A stretch of DNA of 64,000 nucleotides from Candidatus Thalassarchaeaceae archaeon (GCA_943841885.1 CALSZZ010000002.1:154262-218261); one strand, 5' to 3'. Shown: positions 29,755-40,282, numbered from the stretch's first letter. Translations and numbers: made by a program. The notes: generated by a model from the sequence alone, not told the origin.

Positions 29755-30870
29755 CTATTTGCGTGTTATTATTGATAATAAGTCTCCATCCTTCAAAGTA
29801 TGTTCCAAACCAACACGTTGCCAATCAAATTTCGCACTCGGACCTCTGACTCTAGCATATCTAAATTTTCTAACAAAATCTCTGTGTAATTTTATGCAAA
29901 CATCTCTTACTGTCGATGTATCTTTGACAATTAATGGTTCAATCATGTCGGCTTCTTGACCTTGAGGCTTCAGATAAATTGACATAAAATGCAAATTATT
30001 ATAGATAAAATCTTTCATACTCTCGATTCCAAAACCAGTTTTCGCAGAAACTTCTAGCACGGGCCATCCCTTTGGCAAACTATCTCTTGCTTTCTCTAAA
30101 TCCATTTCATTAGCCAAATCAACCTTATTTAGAACCACTACGGCCTTGCTATATATCCTATTTCCTGCTAATGTATCGACTATATTGTCATCGGTAACAT
30201 TCGTTCTAAGAGTTACTGTAGCCGAGACAATTCCGAAACTTCTTACTATATCTTGTATTTCTACATCTGTAAGATTTGTTTGTTTGACAGTGGATCTTAC
30301 TACTATTCCTCCTCTATTTGTTCTTGTAATAAAGACTTGTGGAATAGGTTGATTCAATCTCAAACCACCTCTCCACAATTCATAATCAAGAATGTTGAAG
30401 TGAGATTTCTGAAATGGATCTACAACATAGAGGACCATATCTGAACCTCTAATTACATTCAATATTTCTCGACCCCTACCTTTCCCTTCAGAGGCGCCTT
30501 TGATTAGTCCTGGAAGATCTAAGATCTGTATTTTAGCTCCTTTATGCTCCATTAATCCAGGAATACATGTTAAAGTTGTGAATGCAAAATTACCAATATC
30601 CGATTCAACTTCAGTAAGTTGTGAGATAAGACTAGATTTTCCTACGCTAGGAAAGCCTACTAAAGCCACAGATGCATCTCCAGATTTTTTAACTTCAAAA
30701 CCGGGTCCTCCTCCACTAGCTTTTGCATGTGCTTGAGCCTTCTCTTTCCTTTCTCTCAAAGCAGCTATTTTAGCCTTTAATTTCCCTAGATGTCCTTGGG
30801 TTGCTTTATTTGATTTTGTTTTGGTAATTTCATCTTCCAATGACTTGATTTGTTCTTCAATGGTTGCCAT
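29755..30870 (-). CDS. DRG-family (Rbg) GTPase with TGS domain
   Basis: VALVGFPSVGKSSLISQLT, LDLPGLIKGASEGKGRGREIL, NKVDL; C-terminal TGS. Confidence 0.95.
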   Translation of the reverse strand: MATIEEQIKSLEDEITKTKSNKATQGHLGKLKAKIAALRERKEKAQAHAKASGGGPGFEVKKSGDASVALVGFPSVGKSSLISQLTEVESDIGNFAFTTLTCIPGLMEHKGAKIQILDLPGLIKGASEGKGRGREILNVIRGSDMVLYVVDPFQKSHFNILDYELWRGGLRLNQPIPQVFITRTNRGGIVVRSTVKQTNLTDVEIQDIVRSFGIVSATVTLRTNVTDDNIVDTLAGNRIYSKAVVVLNKVDLANEMDLEKARDSLPKGWPVLEVSAKTGFGIESMKDFIYNNLHFMSIYLKPQGQEADMIEPLIVKDTSTVRDVCIKLHRDFVRKFRYARVRGPSAKFDWQRVGLEHTLKDGDLLSIITRK

Positions 30871-31018
30871 TGTTTTCCCCTCTCTGTCACTAGTTTTATC
30901 CAGTTTCTTTCAGTTTACATGCTTATCGCTAGGACACAGGTTATTGAATCCGGTGGCCAATTATATAACTTCCACACTGAGTAAGGCTTATTCTACTTAC
31001 GCGAAGAGGCACATATAG

Positions 31019-31684
31019 ATGGCAGATGTTATACTCTATCTCGTTAATCGAAAATCATTTTCTTCGATAATAGATTTTACAGTATCGGAGATAATAGATC
31101 AAATAGAAAATAAACAATTCAGTATAAAAAGGCCAGAAATGATTTATGATTTTTACCGAGATTTCGATGTAGATATTGAGGGAGAAATTTTAGATTTATT
31201 TGATAAAAATGAATCTAACTTGGAAATCAATAGTAAAATCTCTAGTATCAATTCTGATTCAAAAAATGATTTAATTTTATTACTTGCTAAATGGTCATCA
31301 GTCGCCCAATGGAGTTGTTGGGAGGCACGATTATTCCTTTATATGGAGCCATATTTAGAAAAAGATATTAAAAATGTAGATGAATTTTTAGAGCCTGAGT
31401 TATGGCATAAATTTTACCATCAAATATCATTATTTGATCAACGTTCCTTTACTGAGTCTGTAGTATTAGATTGGATGAATCGTAGAGAAAAACTAGGCGA
31501 ATCAATGGAGCCCTCGGAAGATCCAAAAATTTTACCAACTATGAATTCCCACAATGAATTAAGTAAATTATTATTTAATTTTATTAAAAAATCGTCACAT
31601 CCCGATTTAGAATTAATGGTAGGGCGAGATTACTTGGATCCAGAATCCTGGCATCTTGGGAGAAATAAGATTAGTAATTATTGA
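31019..31684 (+). CDS. hypothetical protein
   Basis: Intact 221 aa ORF between divergently oriented DRG and the NMNAT-like gene; no family recognised. Confidence 0.6.
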   Translation: MADVILYLVNRKSFSSIIDFTVSEIIDQIENKQFSIKRPEMIYDFYRDFDVDIEGEILDLFDKNESNLEINSKISSINSDSKNDLILLLAKWSSVAQWSCWEARLFLYMEPYLEKDIKNVDEFLEPELWHKFYHQISLFDQRSFTESVVLDWMNRREKLGESMEPSEDPKILPTMNSHNELSKLLFNFIKKSSHPDLELMVGRDYLDPESWHLGRNKISNY

Positions 31685-31693
31685 GGTAATGAT

Positions 31694-32311
31694 ATGACAG
31701 AACTCCCCTTATTACCTCCTCCATCAGAAAATATGATGTCACCGGGAGTGGTCGTGTTAGGGCGATTCCAACCTCTTCATTTAGGACATATTTCATTAAT
31801 CAAAGCAGCTGAAGAATGGCGCATAGAAAAATCCCCTAATTCGCCACTTATATTGTGTATAGGATCTTCAAACAGGCCTGAATCTATGGATAATCCCTGG
31901 TCATACAAAGAAAGAGAAGCGATGATAGATGTATGGCTTAAAAGTCAAGAAGGTTATAATAATGTAGAAATAGTTAGCATCCCAGACATTCAAAATCCTC
32001 CTAAGTGGGTTTCACATGCAGAAAATTACCATGGTAAAAGTGGCTTCTTTTTTACCAGTGATATATCTTCTGCCGATCTTTATGATGATGCAGGATGGAA
32101 CACAATATTGCATCCTTTAGAACAGAGAAATAAATTCGAAGGTTGGAGGGTAAGGGCAACGGCACTAATGCTATCTACAATAAATGATGATATAGCAGTA
32201 AGGGCAGTTCTTTCCGTTTCAGTTCCAGAATCTGTAATTAATTATCTTATTGAAATAGATGGATTAAGAAGGTTGGCATTCTTAGTTGAGGGGGGAGAGC
32301 CTGTAGGATAA
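31694..32311 (+). CDS. NMN adenylyltransferase-like nucleotidyltransferase
   Basis: VVVLGRFQPLHLGHISLIKAAEE (HxGH), SYKEREAMIDVWL. Confidence 0.78.
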   Translation: MTELPLLPPPSENMMSPGVVVLGRFQPLHLGHISLIKAAEEWRIEKSPNSPLILCIGSSNRPESMDNPWSYKEREAMIDVWLKSQEGYNNVEIVSIPDIQNPPKWVSHAENYHGKSGFFFTSDISSADLYDDAGWNTILHPLEQRNKFEGWRVRATALMLSTINDDIAVRAVLSVSVPESVINYLIEIDGLRRLAFLVEGGEPVG

Positions 32312-32319
32312 TTTTTATT

Positions 32320-33309
32320 CTACCAAATAATTGCATTAGCACCCCATGCCAAGCCTCCACCAAATCCTACTGTAATGACTAAATCTCCTTGTTTTATCAT
32401 CCCTTTTTTTACAGATTCTGCCAGAGCTATCGGGACACTCGCTGCTGCTGTATTTCCATATTTATCTAAATTTGTAAATACTTTATCCATCGATAATCCA
32501 AGATTTAACATCCCAGCTTCAATTATATTATAATTAGCCTGATGTGGAATTATCATATCAATATCATCTATCTCCATCTTAATTTTCATTAATACTTTCT
32601 TTACTGCCTGTGGAAAAGCATTAATAGCAAAATTCCATACTTCTCTGCCATCCATATGAAAATACTGCTGACCTTCAATAAACCTATCAGATGAAATGGG
32701 ATTTTTTACTCCTCCGGCTGGTATCTGTATCACTTCTGCGCCAGAACCATCAGACTGCAACCAACTGCCGATGATGCCTTTTCCATCTTCGACTTTTTGT
32801 AATATTGCTGCACCTGCTCCATCTCCAAATAAAACACATGTAGCCCTATCATCCCAATTAACAATTCTACTGTAGACTTCTGATCCTATCACCAATACAT
32901 TCTCATATTCAGGGGTAATAACAAATTTTGCCCCTATCTCTAGGGCATGAATCCATCCTGAACAAACTGCATTAATATCGAATGCAGCAGCCTTTTTACA
33001 GCCAAGTTTATTCTGAATAATACTGGCAGTTGATGATAAAGGGACATCCGGACTACTGGTTGCAAGTATGATTAAATCTATATCGCCAGACTCTATGCCC
33101 GCATCTTTCATAGCTTCAACAGAGGCCATTACTGCTAAATCACTTGTACAAATTCCCTCATCGGCAATTCTTCTTTCCTTTATTCCTGTTTTAGTACTAA
33201 TCCATTCATCACTGGTATCTACTATTGTTGACCAATCATCATTTGTCATTATTTTCGGAGGAACATAAAATCCTAGGCCCATAATTCCTGCTGATACCAT
33301 ATTTATCAT
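32320..33309 (-). CDS. beta-ketoacyl-ACP synthase III family (FabH-like) ketosynthase
   Basis: Cys/His/Asn triad contexts DINAVCSGW, IIPHQAN, KYGNTAAASVPIAL. Confidence 0.88.
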   Translation of the reverse strand: MINMVSAGIMGLGFYVPPKIMTNDDWSTIVDTSDEWISTKTGIKERRIADEGICTSDLAVMASVEAMKDAGIESGDIDLIILATSSPDVPLSSTASIIQNKLGCKKAAAFDINAVCSGWIHALEIGAKFVITPEYENVLVIGSEVYSRIVNWDDRATCVLFGDGAGAAILQKVEDGKGIIGSWLQSDGSGAEVIQIPAGGVKNPISSDRFIEGQQYFHMDGREVWNFAINAFPQAVKKVLMKIKMEIDDIDMIIPHQANYNIIEAGMLNLGLSMDKVFTNLDKYGNTAAASVPIALAESVKKGMIKQGDLVITVGFGGGLAWGANAIIW

Positions 33310-33346
33310 CCTTTTACAGTGACATTAGTCTTTCACGTTTACTCCA

Positions 33347-34783
33347 TTATTCGTGTCTGACGCACACATTCATTACCTCTGAGAAGAAACTCAAACTCCA
33401 TCTGCCTCCCTCTCTGCCGATACCGCTGTCTTTTACTCCTCCAAAAGGAACTCTCAAATCCCTGTGTAACCAAGTGTTAATCCAAACCATTCCAGTTTCA
33501 ATTGACTCAGCTACTCTTCTTCCTTTTTCTATATCCTCTGTCCAAATACTTCCAGCTAGGCCATATCTAGTATTATTGACCATTTTTATCAATTCATCTT
33601 CCTTTCTGAATCTATGCAAAGTCACCATCGGTCCAAATATTTCTTCTTTTGAACATCTCGATTCATGGCTCAAACCTTCAACTATTATAGGCGAAATCCA
33701 ATTTCCTTTCTCAAGACCTTTCGGTAAACAAGGCACTCCTCCAGTAAGTAAGACTCCTCCTTCTTCAATAGCCAAATTTGAGTAATACTCTATTTTTCTA
33801 AGATGTTCTCTAGAAATCAATGCACCTAAATCAGTATCCTCATCGAGTGGATTTCCTATTTTCATATTTTCAACAGCATCTATTAGACTTTTCTTGAAAT
33901 CATCATATATTTCTTCTTCAATAAATATTCGTGACCCACACAAACAAATCTGCCCCTGATTTAGAAATCCAGATCTAACTACTCCTTTTACAGTTTTATC
34001 AAATTCACAATCTGCAAATATTACACTTGCATTCTTACCTCCTAACTCAAGGCTGAGTTTTTTGAAAGAAGCAGCAGCGGATGAAGCAACTTTTGATCCA
34101 GTCACTGTACCTCCTGTGAATGAAACAAAATCAATATCTGGATTTTCAACTAAATGACTACCAGTTTCTATTCCATTCCCATGGACTAAATTAATAACTC
34201 CTGGAGGTAAATCAATTTCATTTATTGCACGCATGAGTAAATCTGCAGTCATCGGTGTAAGTTCACTTGGCTTACAAACTACAGTATTCCCCATTCCAAT
34301 AGCGGGAGCAATCTTCCAGGATAATAAGTAAAGTGGTAAATTCCATGGAGTTATTAATGCACCCACTCCAATGGATTTTTGAATTACAAAATTAGTTGCA
34401 TCTTCCATTTCGAATTCTTCAATCTCTAAATCTCTAATCATTTCTGAGAAAAATCTAAAATTAGCTATAGATCTATTGGCATCAACACTTCTTGCTAATG
34501 AGATTGGTTTGCCTGTGTCAATACTTTCTATTTTGGCAATTTCTTCGAACATTTCTTCTAATTTATCTGCTATCTTGCTCAACCACAATGATCTTTCTCC
34601 ATGACTAAGTTTACTCCAGCTGGGATAAGCAATCCTTGCTGAATTTATAGCGGCATGGACATCTTTGGAATTTGAAACAGGAACTTTACATATTTCATCT
34701 CCTGTTGCAGGATTAAGATTAGTAATCCAATTATTACTCGTCTGTTGGCGAAAATTTCCACCAATATAATTTTTTAAATTCAT
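33347..34783 (-). CDS. aldehyde dehydrogenase (muconate-semialdehyde dehydrogenase-like subgroup)
   Basis: LELGGKNASVIFADCEFD, FLNQGQICLCGSR, HRDLRVPFGGVKDSGIGREGGRWSLSFFSEVMNVCV. Confidence 0.88.
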   Translation of the reverse strand: MNLKNYIGGNFRQQTSNNWITNLNPATGDEICKVPVSNSKDVHAAINSARIAYPSWSKLSHGERSLWLSKIADKLEEMFEEIAKIESIDTGKPISLARSVDANRSIANFRFFSEMIRDLEIEEFEMEDATNFVIQKSIGVGALITPWNLPLYLLSWKIAPAIGMGNTVVCKPSELTPMTADLLMRAINEIDLPPGVINLVHGNGIETGSHLVENPDIDFVSFTGGTVTGSKVASSAAASFKKLSLELGGKNASVIFADCEFDKTVKGVVRSGFLNQGQICLCGSRIFIEEEIYDDFKKSLIDAVENMKIGNPLDEDTDLGALISREHLRKIEYYSNLAIEEGGVLLTGGVPCLPKGLEKGNWISPIIVEGLSHESRCSKEEIFGPMVTLHRFRKEDELIKMVNNTRYGLAGSIWTEDIEKGRRVAESIETGMVWINTWLHRDLRVPFGGVKDSGIGREGGRWSLSFFSEVMNVCVRHE

Positions 34784-35968
34784 TTAATCACTGCCTAAAC
34801 CTTCATTTCCAAAAGGATCCAATCTAGTGGCATTTGCAGCATGTTCTTTCCAATCTAGAGAGAAACTATCTTGATTGGGATCCCATTCATCCCATGTAAC
34901 AACTTCTTCTAGATTTCGAAGATACTTAGTAGGAACTATGCCCGGAACAATAAATGCCTTTTGCCGATGTAAGGGGTATGGATTTCTCAATTCTACCCCC
35001 AAAACTCCTAACACTGCTCTCGTTACATACCAAGTTGCTTGTGAATTCCAGCCGTGTGCTATTTTAATTACAATCCCGAGACCTTTGGGCCAATCTGGGT
35101 GAATTATGGATAGTCCAAGTAAGCCATCAGCACCTTCTTTAGCAATCAAAGTACCATTTCCGGCTTTAATACATGTCGAATCTAGTCTATTGAAACCTCC
35201 AATTAAATCTGGATGTCTATTCATTGATTCCCATATCCAATCATCGTCCCTTTCCGAAGCCAATCCTGCAAACATTATTGCTAATTCATCAACGGTATTT
35301 GAGACGGTTGGTAATCCACAACCATCTTTCGCGACCCTAACTGGTTCCCAGTTTGGTTTATTCATCAATCTCCTTAAGACATTTAGGAATTCGGGAAACC
35401 AATCTGAACTTGGTAATGTATATCCTGCCCTACTCATTCCCATCTTACGCATCCCCCTCAGCATAGCAGCATGTTCTCCAGAACAAGTATGAAACCATCT
35501 TCTCGGTCTTCTAACTTGCCTGCCGAATTGTATCAAGGGGACGTCCAAAGGGCATTGCATCAGTCCCCATTCTGACTCGGTAAGTAGAGACTGAGCAGCA
35601 GCAACGTGTTCCGTATCTCCATTATGCGACGAACATGCTATTGCTTTCTGTTCCCAAGTTATATTTTCATCTTCCAGAGCTTTAACAAAAGTTTTCATCA
35701 TTAATGGCTTCATCATAGATCTGCCATAGACTAGTACATTCCCGCCAAATGAATGTATTATTTCATCACCGTGAGCCCAAGCGATAGCCCCATGAATAGT
35801 ATTTTCTGAAACATCCATTCTTCGAAAGTCTACTAATGGTTCCCACTCTACATCTCTACCGGTAGCAATCCCTGAGAACTTTTCCCCAAGGGGTGTAGTT
35901 GGGTATATCTCAGATCCCGGCCTACCAGGGGAAACACTAGATGGTCTGTGATTAAATTCGTCTGCCAT
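34784..35968 (-). CDS. asparaginase II family protein (PF06089-like)
   Basis: GRSMMKPLMMKTFVKAL, CSSHNGDTEHVAAAQSLL, HTCSGEHAAMLRGMRKMG, KDGCGLPTVS. Confidence 0.8.
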   Translation of the reverse strand: MADEFNHRPSSVSPGRPGSEIYPTTPLGEKFSGIATGRDVEWEPLVDFRRMDVSENTIHGAIAWAHGDEIIHSFGGNVLVYGRSMMKPLMMKTFVKALEDENITWEQKAIACSSHNGDTEHVAAAQSLLTESEWGLMQCPLDVPLIQFGRQVRRPRRWFHTCSGEHAAMLRGMRKMGMSRAGYTLPSSDWFPEFLNVLRRLMNKPNWEPVRVAKDGCGLPTVSNTVDELAIMFAGLASERDDDWIWESMNRHPDLIGGFNRLDSTCIKAGNGTLIAKEGADGLLGLSIIHPDWPKGLGIVIKIAHGWNSQATWYVTRAVLGVLGVELRNPYPLHRQKAFIVPGIVPTKYLRNLEEVVTWDEWDPNQDSFSLDWKEHAANATRLDPFGNEGLGSD

Positions 35969-37222
35969 TCATTTCCCCTCATTTATTATCGGTACAACTT
36001 TTTTCATAAAAGCATCCATATTCCTTTTTACTCGTTCATTATCATGATTAAAGAAGTCAAACCAACACATCAATCTATCATCTTTATCGAATCTATCTAT
36101 TATTTGCTCTGCAACTTGTTCAACATTACCAATGACTGCATTATCTGTTGCTCTTTCAAGTTTATTTGGATCTATAGTTCCTTCAAGTGCATTCCAATAT
36201 ATTGATAAAGCATTTTTTGCTTCTTCTTTCGCTGTAAAACTCCTTTCTTCAGGGGTTAAATTTTCTTCATCATTAATGAATATCATAATAGTTCTTGGCA
36301 TCATACTTCGTTTCCATAAGCCACCACTTTTGTGATAGTATTTTGAGAATCTCTGATGCGTCTCTTCGATAATGTGTGGAGGAGTTATGCTTAGATTAAA
36401 TACCTGTACAGGCCTCCATTTATTAGCTTCAATCTGTATTTTTTTATCATGACTCCCGATTACTACATTCAATAACTCACGTCTCCAATTCTGTGGAATA
36501 GTTTTAATCTGTTCAAATTCATATCTTCTAGGTATTTCTATTACATCAGGAAGAATGTCTAATTGGTTGATTTCTTTAGCCTTTGATTGAATATTTTTCC
36601 AATCTTGATCGGTATAAAAATTTTCTCTAGTTAGATTTGTTTTTCTAATATCACTACTTGATATAACCTCTCCATTTAATAATCTTAGAAATATTTCGCT
36701 AGCTTCAGCAAATATCTGACCCCTCAATGCAGGCCAAGCCAATTCTTCTATTTCATTCCGAGGAACTATGCCATAAGGCCTAGCCATAAATTCAAATCTT
36801 CCTGCCGAATATCCAATATGCAAACGTCTTTTCTCGTTTGAATTTATTCCATGTAATGTCAAAAAAGATCCAATCCTTTCAGCATGGGCAATTGGCCCTC
36901 CACTCGCAAGTATACTCATTACTGCACTTCCAACTTCCATTCTTTTAGTTCTTGAAAACATCTCACGAGCAACTTGGACAAAATCAGTACATAGGCCAAC
37001 TTCTCCTGGATAGTGTGGTACTACTGGTTTTTTATTCATTTTTTGGACCTTAGTAGAAAGATGTGCCTGAGCAACCCAGCCTACTCCAAAACCTAATTCA
37101 TCAGCCACCTCTACTTGGTCAAAAAAATTCTCAAACATTTCTTTCTCTGTAGGAATATACTCTGATGCATCTGGAGTTTGGGAGATTGAAAAAAATATAT
37201 CAAATTCCATATTATCACTCAA
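35969..37222 (-). CDS. LLM-class flavin-dependent oxidoreductase/monooxygenase
   Basis: Luciferase-like layout: AHAERIGSFLTLHG, LHIGYSAGRFEFMARPYGI, VIGNVEQVAEQIIDRF. Confidence 0.78.
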   Translation of the reverse strand: MSDNMEFDIFFSISQTPDASEYIPTEKEMFENFFDQVEVADELGFGVGWVAQAHLSTKVQKMNKKPVVPHYPGEVGLCTDFVQVAREMFSRTKRMEVGSAVMSILASGGPIAHAERIGSFLTLHGINSNEKRRLHIGYSAGRFEFMARPYGIVPRNEIEELAWPALRGQIFAEASEIFLRLLNGEVISSSDIRKTNLTRENFYTDQDWKNIQSKAKEINQLDILPDVIEIPRRYEFEQIKTIPQNWRRELLNVVIGSHDKKIQIEANKWRPVQVFNLSITPPHIIEETHQRFSKYYHKSGGLWKRSMMPRTIMIFINDEENLTPEERSFTAKEEAKNALSIYWNALEGTIDPNKLERATDNAVIGNVEQVAEQIIDRFDKDDRLMCWFDFFNHDNERVKRNMDAFMKKVVPIINEGK

Positions 37223-38028
37223 ATTGAACGCATTCTTCCGCCATCAACTGCTAAACTTATTCCTCTTATCGCACCACTACTCGGTAAACTTAGCCAAGTA
37301 ATCGCATTAGCCGTTTCTAATGGATTAATTAATCTTTGAATTGGGACACTATTCATCCAATCTTCTTGGACTGAATGAACTGATTTCCCTGTCTTTTCTG
37401 AAATTGATTTCGAAAGGGATGATAATCTATCAGTATCTGTAAATCCAGGTAGTATGTTATTTATTGTAATACAAGGATCAAGTTCTCTACTAAGAGATTT
37501 AGACCATGATCCCATTGCCCCTCTTAGTGTATTGGAAAGGCCAATATTATCTATTGGTTCTCTGACGGATGTGGAGATAATATTTATTATCCTGCCCATT
37601 CCACTTCTTTTCATTCCAGGGATTAATAATTTAGTTATCATATGCGAAGCAAATAAATGTCGTTTAAAAGGCCCTTGAAAGTCATTTACAGTATTTTCAA
37701 TTAATGGGCCCCCTGGAGGACCTCCTGAATTATTAATCAAAATTTGAATATCTCCAACTTGGCTAATTAATTTTGTAATATTATTTTCAATTAAATCCAT
37801 TTCTTCTAAATCCATGACTAGAGATGTATGGCCATTACCATATAGACTAGAAATAACATCTTCCAATTCATCTTTACTTCTGGCACAAAGTACAACTTTG
37901 GCCCCTGCTCTAGATAACATCTGAGCAGTGGCCTTGCCTATACCTTTAGACGCACCACATACCAGAGCGGTATATCCTTCTAATATTCCTTCTGCAAACG
38001 AAAAATTTTCTTTCAATAATTCTTCCAT
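37219..38028 (-). CDS. short-chain dehydrogenase/reductase
   Basis: ALVCGASKGIGKATAQML, ILINNSGGPPGG, IINIIST, C-terminal SLAVDGGRMRSI. Confidence 0.88.
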   Translation of the reverse strand: MEELLKENFSFAEGILEGYTALVCGASKGIGKATAQMLSRAGAKVVLCARSKDELEDVISSLYGNGHTSLVMDLEEMDLIENNITKLISQVGDIQILINNSGGPPGGPLIENTVNDFQGPFKRHLFASHMITKLLIPGMKRSGMGRIINIISTSVREPIDNIGLSNTLRGAMGSWSKSLSRELDPCITINNILPGFTDTDRLSSLSKSISEKTGKSVHSVQEDWMNSVPIQRLINPLETANAITWLSLPSSGAIRGISLAVDGGRMRSI

Positions 38029-38037
38029 ATTTTTCCC

Positions 38038-38760
38038 TCAATCTACATAATGCCCATAGGTCTCATCACTTAGTTTCTGTTTAACTATCTTTAAAATTTC
38101 TTCAGATGCATTACGGAATGTGGGATTTTCACTCTCTCCCTGGGGCCTCCTTAGTTCACTCCACCTGCCTTCATCATAAGCCATTAATGCTTCTTTCATC
38201 AAAATTCCTGCTAGAACTAATGTTTCAAAACAAAGATCTTCATAAGTCATCCCTCGTTTTACCAATACTTCTCTCCTCAATAGTAATTGGCCAGTGTCTA
38301 TTCCATTATCACAAAAATGAGTTGATGATCCAATCGGAATATCATGATATACTGACCAAGCAGGGGACGCAGAACCTCTACATTCTGGCAAGAGTCCTGG
38401 ATGAGAATTAATCACACCATCTTTTGGTAAATCAAGAATTTCTCCTCTAATTATTCTTGTACCTCCAAAGACGATTAAATCTAATTCTGATTCTTTTATT
38501 AAAGGCATTACCTGCTGAGAATTATGAATCGCTACGGATTCAATTTTTATTCCCAATCCTTTTACTTGTTCTTGAATTGAAGGAGCAATAGGATTCCCCT
38601 CGATTCTTTTCAAAAACTTCTCCCTTTCTTCATTGGCTATTTCAGAGTCTTCTTCTATAATAATCGAAGGGATAAAACCCTCTGAAAGTATTTGCCTTAA
38701 CATTTCTCGACCATATGGATGTTCTTTTAGTAATAAGAATGCAAACTTCGGCTTGGCCAT
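38038..38760 (-). CDS. formyltransferase-domain protein (FMT/PurN-like)
   Basis: GVINSHPGLLPECRGSASPAWSVYHDIPIGSSTHFCDNGIDTGQLLLRREV. Confidence 0.85.
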   Translation of the reverse strand: MAKPKFAFLLLKEHPYGREMLRQILSEGFIPSIIIEEDSEIANEEREKFLKRIEGNPIAPSIQEQVKGLGIKIESVAIHNSQQVMPLIKESELDLIVFGGTRIIRGEILDLPKDGVINSHPGLLPECRGSASPAWSVYHDIPIGSSTHFCDNGIDTGQLLLRREVLVKRGMTYEDLCFETLVLAGILMKEALMAYDEGRWSELRRPQGESENPTFRNASEEILKIVKQKLSDETYGHYVD

Positions 38761-38816
38761 AATAACGTCTCTCGGAGAGGATTCTCATACCCGTTCTTTT
38801 CGGTCATAAAATAAAA

Positions 38817-40223
38817 TTATGGCGTTACCCGACTTCTATCTCTTGGGAAGAGAACAACTTCTCTCACATTTCCTGCTCCAGTCAAAACCATTAGAAGTCT
38901 TGCAACTCCTAATCCCCAACCTGCATGAGGTGGTGCACCGTATCTGAAACCATCAGTGTAAAAACTAAAATCATCAGGATTTAATCCCATATTTTTTAGA
39001 TTTTGTTCTAAGACTTCTACCCGATGTTCTCTCTGTCCTCCAGATGTCATCTCATCTCTTCCGTAATTAAGATCGAATCCACGGCTTAATTGGCCTCCAG
39101 TGGAGCCTTTTTCATCTTCCTTGTGATGTATGTAGAATGGTTTCATTGACATTGGCCATCTTGGTAAAAAATGAAATCCAGGATATTCAGCAGCAATAAT
39201 ATCACAGTGATTACTTTCTATATCGTCACCCCATTCTATTTCACCACCTCCCGATTTTACAATTTTTATTGCATCACAATATGATATACGGGGAAATGGT
39301 AGACTGGGGATATTTACAATAATTTCTTCATGGCCTTGACTGACTCTATATTCATTAATAATATCTATAAGCAGTTGATCTTTTTTAGCTACACAACTCC
39401 ATATGTGATGTATCATTCTTTCTTGCACTCCCATTACATCTTCATCGTCCATCCATGCACCTTCTATGTCGAAAGAAATAAATTCATTTAGATGGCGATA
39501 AGTATCATGTTTTTCTGCCCTAAATGCTGGACCAATTTCAAAAACTCTCTCCAAACCCCCTAGAACTGCCAATTGCTTGTATAGTTGTGGAGATTGACTT
39601 AGGAATGCTGGAGTATCAAAATACATCATTGGGAAAAGATTTGTTCCGCCTTCTGACGCACTTGCAATAATTTTCGGACTATTCATCTCCATAAATCCCT
39701 CTCCAATCAAATGTTCCCTTCCATATTCTAGGACTTTACTACGAAGTTGAAACATTGCGTTTACATGAGATCTTCTTAAATCTAGATGCCTATTATCTAA
39801 TCTGACATCTAGTCCTACATGAACATCATCTGTCACTCCTACGGGCAATGGTGCGGCAGCATTTGCTAAAATAGACCCATAATTAACGTTTATTTCATAT
39901 TCGGGAGGGGGAGGGACTCCGTCATCGGTTTTAGGAGGTCTTTTTTGAGCAACCATTCCCTTCACTTGAATTGTAGATTCACGAGTTGAATTTTGAATAG
40001 AATTGAATATTTCTTCATCCATATTATCCTTTTTAAGAAAAGCCTGAATATTTCCAGTTCCATCCCTCAACATCAGGAAGCAAATTGCGCCCCTGCCTCT
40101 TATTGTTTCAGCGTATCCTGCTATTATGACTTCTTTTCCTAATAATTCAGAACCATTTTCGACGATTTGACCAATAGTATGCGTCCTGTATGCAGTTGAC
40201 TTCCACTGACTACTGTCTCTCAT
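38817..40223 (-). CDS. aspS: aspartyl-tRNA synthetase
   Basis: SPKIIASASEGGTNLFPMMYFDTPAFLSQSPQLYKQLAVLGGLERVFEIGPAFRAEKHDTYRHLNEF, GWGLGVARLLMVL. Confidence 0.9.
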   Translation of the reverse strand: MRDSSQWKSTAYRTHTIGQIVENGSELLGKEVIIAGYAETIRGRGAICFLMLRDGTGNIQAFLKKDNMDEEIFNSIQNSTRESTIQVKGMVAQKRPPKTDDGVPPPPEYEINVNYGSILANAAAPLPVGVTDDVHVGLDVRLDNRHLDLRRSHVNAMFQLRSKVLEYGREHLIGEGFMEMNSPKIIASASEGGTNLFPMMYFDTPAFLSQSPQLYKQLAVLGGLERVFEIGPAFRAEKHDTYRHLNEFISFDIEGAWMDDEDVMGVQERMIHHIWSCVAKKDQLLIDIINEYRVSQGHEEIIVNIPSLPFPRISYCDAIKIVKSGGGEIEWGDDIESNHCDIIAAEYPGFHFLPRWPMSMKPFYIHHKEDEKGSTGGQLSRGFDLNYGRDEMTSGGQREHRVEVLEQNLKNMGLNPDDFSFYTDGFRYGAPPHAGWGLGVARLLMVLTGAGNVREVVLFPRDRSRVTP

Positions 40224-40282
40224 ACTAGCCCCGAGTAACAGTACAGTTATGAAAGATATTACAAAGAATAACCCACGCAGAC

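Noticed and set aside
30910-30970. Possible tRNA 3' half (GGTTATTGAATCCGGTGGCCA)
   Set aside because: No matching acceptor, D-arm or anticodon arm upstream within tRNA length; chance resemblance to a T-arm.
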